Assembly: GCA_027475525.1 (NCBI GenBank)
Contig: JAMWFC010000081.1
Location: forward strand, 124,001 to 188,000
DNA from: Macrolepiota albuminosa
Taxonomy: Eukaryota > Basidiomycota > Agaricomycetes > Agaricales > Agaricaceae
Direction of reading: 5' to 3'
DNA length: 64,000 bases
In this document: positions 39,537 to 49,400 of the stretch, piece by piece
How the letters are laid out: the number at the start of each line of letters is the position of its first letter
Numbering within the stretch: position 1 is the first letter of the stretch
Translations under genes and position numbers: made by a program
The notes under the pieces: model-generated
Databases searched by the model: none
What the model was told of the DNA's origin: nothing
What the model saw: only the letters and a program-made list of their open reading frames with translations

Positions 39537-39930
39537 TCATGCTTCACCTCGTACATGCGGTGCATCCAATCTCGAAGGCGCGTTCCAAGAAAAAAAAAAG
39601 TTGCTTCGCCACAGGCAGAGGCTCCAAGAAAACCAGCGCTTTACATCGTCAACAGTGCCATCCTGACCCACAATCCCATCCATAACCCTCTTGACCTCCC
39701 TAAACCGATGCACGCCACACTTTTCGCTCTCAACATGCTGGCATAATGCACTCAGCGTCGTGAATTGCTGTCGACACGTCGACTGCGGGCAGATATACAA
39801 TTTGTCCTGATGCCTCGGGCTCGCCAAATGCTGGTCAATTGCCGAGAGACTCTGATGCGTGCCATGACACAAGTAACATTCGTATGCGTATCCGTTTCAT
39901 GCGGCACTGGTAGCATAGTAATCCGTGCTG
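39537..39930 (-). pseudogene. Partial second C2H2 zinc-finger gene
   Basis: The minus frame from about 39930 reads YAYECYLCHGTHQSLSAIDQ, then HLASPRHQDKLYICPQ, then LSALCQHVESEKCGVHRF and EVKRVMDGI. These are two C2H2-like fingers and the C-terminal segment typical of this family. Upstream the frame is closed by TGA (39900-39902) with no clear start or compensating intron. It is therefore a truncated copy, or a gene whose 5' exons I could not place. A Pro/Ser-rich frame at 39932-40036 may be part of it. Confidence 0.5.
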
Positions 39931-40379
39931 GAATAGGGGTAGGAGGAGGTGAGGAGGCGCGAGGGGTCGGTGATGATGTTGCGGTCCAATCGACGGACTT
40001 TGGTGTCGATGATGTGCCGCGTGAGGCCTCCTCATACATAACGCTTTGTGTAACCTTCAGCACGTAATGTGCAAGTCCGCTCTGCCATAGACACACATCG
40101 CTTTCATCAAGCTTTCCAACAACTTTGGCTACAAAACTATCTTATAAACGCGATTTGTTCGACATTTATTCTACAATACGTTCGATATGAGCTGCGGTAT
40201 CCAGAATGTACTGTATCATCGAGACAGGTCGCTGAGACGTACTAATAGGAATTACTATTGGTATAGTATGGTCCTCGTTTTCTTGCGAGGGAAGCGTCCC
40301 AGCACGGTATAAGATGTAGATTAAATGTCCATGACATTGCGGGATCAATGAATTGTCTCAGTCATTCATGAACGATCAA

Positions 40380-42898
40380 TCAGCGAAAAAGTCCTATGAG
40401 AAACACACTGGTTCCTGCCGCAAGTGCAAGGAGGAAGTGAATTTCCGAAAGAAGGGCTTGGGTACCATGACCTGTGTTTGAGGACCCCGGACTAGTGCTC
40501 CCCCACTGAAGTCTGTCTTTACCAGAGCGACCGTTTGACGTTGTCAAAATGGATGGGTCAATTGTGGCGGTGTTAATAGTCTTCGTTACCGCTGTTGTGA
40601 CAAATGTAGGAGCGGGTTCTGGTTCAGAGCCAGAGGGGTCCGTGAAAAAGACAACAGCAAGGGAGGGCGCTTTGAGGGGGATCTGACATTGATTTGTACC
40701 CTGGTTACACTGTATTTTGACAATATCGAGGTTACCCTTGAATCGGCCGTCGACCTGATACTTATTGCCTAAGGTCTGAGAAAAGTGTAAATAAAAGAAG
40801 AATGAGACACCTAAAGAACATGGCGCACCTGTCCTGCCCACGTTATGTTTGTTTTCACAGAAACAGACGATGCTAAAAGATACCTAGAACCGCACTCAGC
40901 TTAGTACAATCTGCCAGAGTAAACAACTTCAATACATACTTGACGTATACTTGGCTGGGTACTTGCCCTTCATTCACAGTTATTGTTCCCGTGATATCAT
41001 GTGCTCCAGAAGCGTCGTCGATATAATTTATGAGGACAACCTTGGAAAGAGCACCTCCATCATAGACCGCATAGGACGGATTATAAATACCGTTGTTAGA
41101 TGTGTCCACAATCTGAGAGACGTTGGATTTCCCAAAGACTTCTGCAACCACAAGAACAGAATAATAGACGGCACCGACGGTCCACTGGTGAAATGAAGAC
41201 TGATTAGTGGGTGGCGCTGGGGCATGGATTAGGTTGTCAGTTTCATTATAACCAATACGGGCGAAGACATCGAACCTGTAAACGGCTAAGAAAAAGCGCG
41301 GTATGAGTAAAACTTGGATGATTGATTCATCAATATCAGCGAGACGACTGACATTATAATAGACATTTTGACCACCAACATGGAGGAGGGCGCCAGAGAA
41401 GTTTGCGACTGCCATGGTAAGACCATAATCGACTGCCCACAATGCTGCACCAAAGCTGTCAGAGAGTCCAGGAAGGCCTCCACAAGTGGCAGTATTCGTC
41501 TCAAACATCATGAAAGGTTTGCCAAGCGCCTGGGCACGGGCACTAGTATCAAGATATTGCTGGATGAGATTGATGCCTGCGTTATGATTGAGAAAATTGG
41601 GAAATATCTTCTGGGAATCAACAGGTGAGCCGATCCCGAACCGGGCAAAACAGTTATTTGTGGGGTAACTGATGGAAGTCAACTACTACTTGATGGAAAG
41701 ACGGAAAAGACTGCTCACTGTTCCATAGTGATTATCTTGAGTACGTCTTTAAACCTATCGAGATAGCCTGTAGCCCATAGCCGATCTGGGGACCAAGGTC
41801 CCGACGCTAGGCTAGGACCAATAAGCATATCCTTAACTGGAACGTTTGGGTTGTTTTGAATCGCCTCAACTAGAGAGGCAAATTCACCCGTATATTCTGT
41901 GACGTCATATGGTTCGACGCGGTGGCCATGGCTTATCAGGGTCAGTCAGGTCGTGAAAGGAGACAAGACGAAACCTACCCTAGGTAGTAATCTGGCTCGT
42001 TTCCTGCTTGAAGTCCATAAAGATGCTCACCGAGGATGCTCTGCGCTTTCTCAGCAATCGCAAGTCGCCAATTGGTGTCGTTGAAAGGTATACCTATCTT
42101 ACAGGTTCTCCGGTTGCTATTCAATAGATGATGTGGCAACTCACCAAAGTACCATCCAACGTTGACATGAGAAGAGATATTAGCAACCATGTAGAAGAGC
42201 TCGTCAGTGTACATCACGGCAGGCGTGAGCGTCTGGCGAGTAATGTCAGAACAGCTGGCCGGAGACGAGACAACAAAAGACGGGGAGTACTCACTGGGTT
42301 TTTGGTGTCAGTTTGATCTTTTTGAGTGGCATGCCCATTGTCAATATACTCGACTCGGTATGCGAAGTCTTGTGTGTTACCGCCGATACGGATGTGCGCA
42401 CCCCCAGCCCGCTGCTGTATCAGCCCAAGGAGGTTGAGGAAAGGAACCTGGAGATAAGACCTAGAGGTATATCAAGGGATGCTCCATAACAAAAATATGT
42501 AAAGAGGTAAACGAACGCGTTCTTTCCCACTGAGGAGGACGAAGTCAGAAGAGTAACAGCAGCACATATAATGACTTACTTAGCTGGGTGACAACTGACA
42601 TCTCGATGGAGAAACCGTAGAAGGAACCGTGTTGCATGATGGATATACCAGGAATGCTTCCATTTGTAGATGGGAGACTGAGCGTGAAAGTAAGTGCCTG
42701 GTAATCTGGAGGGGGAGGAGGCTGTAGTGATGTTTCGTCGTATGCTGGTAGCAGGCTCTGAGTGGGAAGGGCTTGGCCATTGGTCGCAGTTGCAGTAGGG
42801 TCAAGTCCAGCGGTGTGGGCAATAGGTATTTGTCCATATACCGTGACGGCAGCTCTAACAGTGGTGGCAAAGAGCCCGCAGAGCACGGCTAGAAGCAT
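40380..42898 (-). CDS. Secreted GH79-family glycoside hydrolase
   Basis: Family GH79 contains beta-glucuronidases and related enzymes acting on proteoglycan-like or arabinogalactan side chains. It begins with a signal peptide (MLLAVLCGLFATTVRAA). The (beta/alpha)8 core contains HGSFYGFSIEMS, HIRIGGNTQDFAYRV, the acid/base motif YGLQAGNEPDYYLG and the nucleophile motif PFMMFETNTATCGG, then GLTMAVANFSGALLHVGGQN and a C-terminal beta-domain. The C-terminus is hydrophobic (FLLALAAGTSVFLIG) after a Ser/Gly linker, suggesting a GPI anchor or membrane tether. Many small exons; one is only 10 nt (41276-41285), flanked by introns 41286-41352 and 41217-41275, and restores YYNPFTAPPTNQS. The start at 42898 is set by the signal peptide. 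Confidence 0.88.
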
Positions 42899-42951
42899 GC
42901 GGGAGGTGAGGTGGGAAGTGGGTAGGGAACAGAAGCAGTGCTAATGAGTGA

Positions 42952-42964
42952 ATATATATATATA
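42952..42964 (-). promoter_or_regulatory. TATA-like element upstream of GH79 gene
   Basis: An alternating TATATATATATA run lies about 55-65 bp upstream of the GH79 start codon, in the position of a core promoter TATA box. It could also simply be a microsatellite. Confidence 0.5.
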
Positions 42965-43655
42965 ACCCTGTGGCGATCCATGTAACATGCCAAGAACTGG
43001 GCAAGACATGGAGTCTGTTACTGCGCATCCCTTCTCAAAGAATAAATAGCACGAATTACGCAGTTTCTAGTCGGCGCAGACCCGAGGGCTTCTATACGAA
43101 GGCTGTGCACATGACAAACATAGAGCTTGTGTTTTCTTCTAGAACGAGATAGAGGAGGTAAGCAGCAGCGTCCGCATAACGAATTAATTCAATATGCAAG
43201 TTGGCATTTGCACATCTGGATCTGGCGAAAATCACCATTGCCGAAGGAGATAAGTATCAATCTCTCCAAAGGAAGTAAGTCCGAACCTTTTTCTGAAGGA
43301 ATACAATCAAGGTGTAAATCATAGCCTTTGGACACATCAATGAATGCAGATATAAATGGGTCTACTGGCAATGAAAACTCGAAAACCAGAAAGAGGAATA
43401 AGAAAGACTACAAGAACTGAGGGAAGCCGTGAAAAGGCAATTGACCCATGATGCATGAACGTTCATGAACTCCGATTCAAAGATGCATACACATATCAAT
43501 ACTACCGCTCACTATAACCATATGCATATGGGAACTGCAATTAGTCTACTCGGCATCACATGCAACATTTTGCCCTAAACAATGCTTTCTCTTCGACCCC
43601 AATACCAGTCTACTTGGGAGCGCCATATTCTAAGACATCTTGGCATCTCCTGCTC
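42965..43655. other. Intergenic
   Basis: Short open frames only; no coding character or repeats seen. Confidence 0.35.
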
Positions 43656-43920
43656 CTAAACTCCAGGCCTAAAATCCAGAGAGTGAAGATTCTTGTCGAC
43701 CCCTGATTTGACCTCCTGGACTCTGAACTGAGCCAAGTTGGGGAAGCACACGATATCGGTCAGGCTGCCCGGGTTTGCGAGGGCAATCCTTGTTATTTAC
43801 GTTTTGACATCAAATGCGATGCCGTCTCCAGCTGTAAATCATGAGAAACTATCGATACCCGAAAAACAGTATGGTCGAGGATGAAGAATTTGGTGCTCCG
43901 CGTCGTTGTTTCATCTTCAT
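43656..43920 (-). CDS. Possible small two-exon gene or 3' end of a gene
   Basis: Minus exon 43920-43859 ends in the reading frame ...STILFFG at a GTATCG donor. A 70-nt intron leads to 43788-43656, which reads IALANPGSLTDIVCFPNLAQ, then FRVQEVKSGVDKNLHSLDF and a stop. The sequence has good amino-acid character (hydrophobic/polar alternation) and a consistent splice. The frame upstream of 43920 also looks coding (DIVENLQPLQTIFPSKW), so the true start may lie further right. No family recognised. Confidence 0.35.
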
Positions 43921-44373
43921 GTGCCATTTAGAGGGGAAGATTGTTTGAAGCGGTTGTAGATTCTCCACGATGTCGGCAATTGTAAGTGAGTTTCAATAGA
44001 ACAGTGTGGATTCAGCTTAGTAACACGTCTCAAAGTCAACAGGCCACTTCTGAATCTTCGGTATTCTGTCAGGAAGACACGCACGAGGGCATGTTGAGGT
44101 TTTGCAGTTCCTGACTTTCTCCGAGAATTCTCAAACTACAGGCAGAGTTGGGAGGAGTATGATCCAGCGAACCGTTTAGCGAAAGCCAAAATGAGGAAAA
44201 AAAAAGGAGACCCTGGAAAAAGCGCGGCGGGGCGCTGGTCACGTGATGGTACAATGTCGCGAGATGTCGCCATTGCTGCACCATCACGGATGATTCATCG
44301 CATGCGAAAATGGCGCTGATATTAGGCCTTTTTATGAAAATTGCATCCCTCACACGGAACCCACAATACCGCC
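43921..44373. other. Intergenic / upstream of the 44374 gene
   Basis: May contain 5' sequence of the small minus-strand gene. No other feature. Confidence 0.3.
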
Positions 44374-45258
44374 ATGAGCATGAATTCCTGCCCACCCGAA
44401 ATCCACTCTTACATTTGCCAACTTGCCTGCTTGGATGATGGCCGCACTGTCCGTGCACTGAGCCTCGTCTCAAAATATTTCCGCCAGATCTCGCGTCCTT
44501 TCTTCTACCAATCCCTCTCCATATCAGGATCAGCACAAATAACGGCTTTGGATTCTGCGCTTCAGTCAACACCACCTCATTTACGCATCGTCCGCCATCT
44601 CTTCCTTTCAACACACAAAAACGATGCCTCTGCCACCCATACACCAAAAGCTACAGATGTTGCAGACTCCGGCACTATCCTCCGAATCTTATCATTATGC
44701 GCTTCGACCCTAGAAACATTATCCTTCGTCTCATTATCCCCATCCATCGGCACACTAGCCATCTCACGACTTTTCCGCACACCCTTCCCGCGTCTTGAGG
44801 AACTATCCATATCGGGGTTCTATCCATTTCCTTCTGCGCCGGGGAAGATGCCCTTACTACAGCGCCTCCACCTGCACGGCAACCGAAACCCTCATGGGCT
44901 GCTCGAAGCAGGCGTCCTCGACGAAGCTTGTCCTTCACTAAAGTACCTACGCGTTTCCGGCCTTAGTATGGCCAACACGTTCGCCCACGAGCTACAGGCG
45001 GCTTTCAAGGGCGATGACGAGTCGCCGTTTCCTTCCAGATTGCCAAGTGGTTTGCGCCATGTTGTGATACAGCCCGCACCACGCTTACAAGTATCAGGGA
45101 AAAGTGCAGCGAATCATGTCAGGGACGAGATGATGATTACGCAGTTGGAGAACCTTGAGGTTCCAGTGGGGATTAAATTCATGCTTCTTCAGAGGCCTTT
45201 GACAGATGCGTCGTATGAGGTGTTTAGACGAGACTGGAGTGATCGGCTAGGTATGTAG
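44374..45258 (+). CDS. F-box/LRR-like protein
   Basis: Single-exon ORF of 294 residues from the ATG at 44374 (MSMNSCPPEIHSYICQLACL). The N-terminus is F-box-like (PPEIHSYIC, VRALSLVSKYFRQISRPFFY), followed by a leucine-rich series: LRIVRHLFLST, LRILSLCASTLETLSF, FPRLEELSISGFYP, LQRLHLHGN, SLKYLRVSGL. This is the usual F-box plus degenerate LRR layout of agaricomycete SCF-type receptors. There is no intron, unlike most neighbours. Confidence 0.7.
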   Translation: MSMNSCPPEIHSYICQLACLDDGRTVRALSLVSKYFRQISRPFFYQSLSISGSAQITALDSALQSTPPHLRIVRHLFLSTHKNDASATHTPKATDVADSGTILRILSLCASTLETLSFVSLSPSIGTLAISRLFRTPFPRLEELSISGFYPFPSAPGKMPLLQRLHLHGNRNPHGLLEAGVLDEACPSLKYLRVSGLSMANTFAHELQAAFKGDDESPFPSRLPSGLRHVVIQPAPRLQVSGKSAANHVRDEMMITQLENLEVPVGIKFMLLQRPLTDASYEVFRRDWSDRLGM

Positions 45259-45444
45259 AATATAGATTGTTTATGTTGATATCCGGGACGTAAAAAGGAT
45301 AGATATCTGATTGTTAAGAAGTCTACTCAGAACTCTTTACGAATGAATTTGAACAGTTTCCGCGAAGATGCAATAAGTCCGTTAAGCGATCTCAGAAAAA
45401 GACAGACAAGGGAATGAGGTACTGGGTCGGTAAATAAGCACTAA

Positions 45445-45526
45445 GGCGCTATAGCCAAGTGGTTACGGCGACAGATTAGAAATCTGTTCCTCTTTGAGGG
45501 CGCAGGTTCGAATCCTGCTGGCGTCG
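45445..45526 (+). tRNA. tRNA-Ser (AGA)
   Basis: Acceptor stem GGCGCTA pairs with TGGCGTC using G-T pairs. The anticodon arm is ACAGA-TTAGAAA-TCTGT with anticodon AGA at 45478-45480. A long class II variable arm (TCCTCTTTGAGG) and T arm GCAGG-TTCGAAT-CCTGC are present. No intron. 82 nt. Confidence 0.93.
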
Positions 45527-46422
45527 TCATTCCTTGTTGAATGATATTGTTTTTGCAAGTTGGTTGATATAATTCTTCGTGCAGACGTGTAACGCCTTGC
45601 CCGGCTAGGAATGCCCCTCGTGTGTTCTTGTCCTCACCACTCTCCCAACAGTCAGTTGTCAACTACCAGCCCTTGTACTGACAGCTCCTTCCCAGGGTCT
45701 GGGGTGAATGGTAGTGTTCTGAGCTGATTTGCCATAGTTAGAACTTGAGATAGTGCATTCATTGTGGATGTCATGCTATTTTCAGTGCCTCACAATGCAT
45801 CACAACAAAAGCTGATAACTGAAGTATATCCTTTGGATAGTACTGTACATGGAAATGTATGTATGTACCTAATAAGCAAGGTGAATAAAACTAGATGATG
45901 ATGGACTCTCTTTAATGCTGGCAAGCTACAACACTGAGCTAAGAGGCAAGCTGATACAACAGATGTACAGTACCTTGAGTTGAAGTACTGTCAGAGACTC
46001 TAACATTATTTACATCTGTAAATAACTCATTTCTTACATGTTATTAACAAAAAGGTGACTAATGTTATTAACTCATGTGAATAATGGTCTCGAACATCAG
46101 CAAAAAAACGGTGGTCTATACAGGCTTAGGTAGCGGGAGTAGGTCTGGTAGATCAGTAGACTAGTCCCCGATTTGATAGATGTCGGTAGGATGGGACTTG
46201 CTCGGTAGACGTACATACATGGGTAGTATCCTCGGTAGACCTCGATAGAACATCCGTAGCATCAGCTACGCCATCTACAAGGCTCTACTGATGATCTACC
46301 AGTGCACTGGCTCTACTGTACCAGCTCACTAATCCGTCGATTGGCTGTTCATAATCATAATGCATAATCATATTCATATACCATAATAACATAACATTGT
46401 GGGTGATTTATAGCGAGTTCAA
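45527..46422. other. Intergenic with clustered GGTAG motifs
   Basis: No gene. At 46120-46330 the pentamer GGTAG/CTACC recurs (GGTAGCGG, GGTAGATC, CGGTAGGA, CGGTAGACG, GGGTAGT, CGGTAGACC, GATCTACCAG), along with CTCTACTG twice. Dense short subterminal repeats are typical of the ends of cut-and-paste transposons; here they lie 90-300 bp beyond the stop codon of the DUF6532-type gene. Confidence 0.5.
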
Positions 46423-49400
46423 TTAAGTACCTCCATTGTTGCCTCCAGGGGCAAGTCCATCGTCCTCGGCTTCTCCGTTTCCGCCATCCAAGTCCGAGTC
46501 CTCGCGCTCACTATCGGTATCCCCAGTGTGTCCCTCCAACTCCTGCATAGCCCGTTCCTTCACTTCACCAATCATATCTGGTATGGCGGTCTGCGTTTCA
46601 TGTGCTCCGAGTTGTGCCCTACATTTGTACAATTCAAGTTGTGTAGAACCAGTTCCAAGAATCTACGAAACAGTTGAGACAATCCTCAGTGAATCGTCGT
46701 AATGACAGATAGCAACTATATTTATCGTACCTACGAAACAGTTGAGACACTGTCCGATAATGTACAATTAGAATACGTTTATCATACAGTACAGTGAAAC
46801 ACTTACATCCTCAGTGAATCGTCGTAATGACAGATAGCAACTGAGGATGTAATGTCACGTAAACGTGTCTTTAAGTCTCGAATCATGTGACCACATTGTC
46901 ATAATGACAGATAGCAACTGAGGATGTAATGTCACGTAAACGTGTCTTTAAGTCTTGAATCATGTGACCACGTAGTAAACTGACCCAAAGGAATAATGAC
47001 CGTCTAACACAACCCCATCAGTGACGAAGTGGTCATGATATATGGAATTGATAAGAGCTTTAAGAAAAAGTTACAATACCCAATGCTTTCACAAACTTGT
47101 AATGTAGGTCCTTTCCTAGTGGTTTCGTGAAAATATCCGCGACCATTTCAGAAGTCGATATCCACGATGAGGTAAATGATCCACTGCGAAGGTGTTGGCG
47201 TATGAAGTGGTATCGGATGTCTATATGTTTGGATCGTGTATTAGTTGAGTCTGAATTCGCAATGTCGAGAGCACTCTTGTTGTCACAGAATATTGGAAAC
47301 GGGCAAGGAATCGGAAGATCAAGGGAAGTCATAAAATACCAAATGGCAAGGGCTTCCCGCATAGCGTGGGCTAATGACATGTACTTGGCCTCTGTCGATG
47401 ATAGAGCCACGGTTCGTTGTTTGACGGATGACCAAGATACTAGACTAGAGAAAATAAAGAACGCGTAACCCAAAACGCTCCGTCAATCTTTAGAGTCTGA
47501 TGCCCAATCTGCATCAACTGCACCAAAATCGTTTGGGAGTATCATTCGAACTGGAGGATTTTGAGATGACGTTGAAAAATTGTACTTGATCACATAATCC
47601 CATGTTCCAGAGAGGTAACGTAAAACCCTTTTCGCAGCTAACAAGTGTTTCCTGGTGGGGTTTGAATTATGCTGGCCTAGTGACATGGCAGTAAATGCCA
47701 GATCCGGTCGTGTACATAAGCTGAGATATAGTATTGAACCGACAAGTCGCTGATAGTGAGATGTTATGTCTTCATCTGCGATTTCAGGTAATGCATTCGG
47801 AGGAGGATCGGGTAGTTCGTCAATCTTCCCTGCAATCGGTAGCAATAATGGTGCTGCATCTAGCAAGTGATACGTCGTTAGAAGGTCGAGAACATAGCCT
47901 TTTTGAGATAACCATAGTTTCTTCTTCGACCTGTCTCTGTCTATGCAAATCCCAAGATATAAATCCGTCGTCCCAGAATCTTTTACTTCGAAACGTCTTC
48001 TCATTCGGCTGATTACCCAATCGTATAGAGGTTTCAAATTCGTTGCGTTGAGCCCGTCGTCAACATGAAGACAAATGATTATAAATAGTTCTTGACCATT
48101 ACTGAGTAAGGGGATGGATTTATCCAGAGGTTCAGAGAAACGACCATAGAACACTGCGTGATCGACGCCACATCGGACAAGACCATAAGATTCCAGTTCC
48201 TCCCTGATAACTTCATACCACTCGTGGGAAGCTTGTTTCAATCCATAGAGAGCGCGTAATACTCGGTTCACTTTCATCGAGTCTGTATTCGGAAACCCCG
48301 GTATCTGTTTGCAGTAAATCTCTTGTGATAAGGGAGCGTTCAGAAAAGCGGTTTTCACGTCAAATGTGAAAAGTTCTAGATCGTGCATCGCTGCATAAGC
48401 CAAGACTATCCGAATACTCATCATCTTTGCTACCGGCGCATATGTCGTTCTATAATCCTCCGGTCGTTGGCTAAAGCCCTGTGCGACGAGTCACGCTTTC
48501 TCCATACCACGAATTATTGACCCATCAGGGTTGAACTTGTGAGCATAGACCCAGCGGACTCCAATGGCCTTCCGATTCGGAGGTAGATCAGCAGGTATGA
48601 ATACTTTAAGTTTCCGTAAGCTGTCCACTTCTCTTTCCATCGCCGCCTGCCATACAGTGGCATCAGGTCGGTGTGTTGCCTCAAAGAAGTTCTCGGGTGC
48701 TTTATCTAAGTTGTAGGATTTACCAGTCTTAAATTTTGGGGTGTCTGTGCCGAAAGTTGCATATACTTTGTAGTCGTTGATTGCGAAGGGTTCAAAACAT
48801 GTGATGTCTATTATTGGGTGTGCGAAGTCTGTGGTGCTGCATAAGGTGTCCAGATCTACGATGGCGGAAAGACCCTGGTGGGGAAGTAACCGCGCTTGAC
48901 GGTCTGCCCGAAGTTTAAGTAAACGTTCATTCTTCCTGTGCATATCTTCATAAAAGGCTTGACCCGCATTTGTCATGATGATCTTTTGACGAGGACGAGA
49001 GGGTGAGGCTATGTTTGGAATGTGAAGATTTGTATCATGTGAAACGTCCACTGCGTGAGGTGTTTGAGTTGCGTGCAAATCTGATATGCTTGAATGAACG
49101 TCGGATAAATCATTGTGAGAAATTCTCGGCATTGAGGAAGAAGATGGTACAACGGGTGGGGAAACGTTTGATTGTAACTTGCCACGAACATTCTCATTAA
49201 AGACGACATCCTGGGAAAAGAAATATTGACCAGTTAGATCCCAGACTCGCCAACCTATACGTCCCTCTTCATATCCCATGAATATCGCCTCAAACCGGCG
49301 TGTATTCCCTTTCCGGTGTGTCTCTTTCGGGTAAAGTACGAAACACTGGCAACCCCAGACTCGGAGATGCGAGAAGTCGGGTTTATGACCTTCAATGATC

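Noticed and set aside
44069..44647. 192-codon minus-strand ORF opposite the F-box/LRR-like gene
   Set aside because: Overlaps the promoter and start of the 44374 gene; no domain; amino-acid composition looks random.
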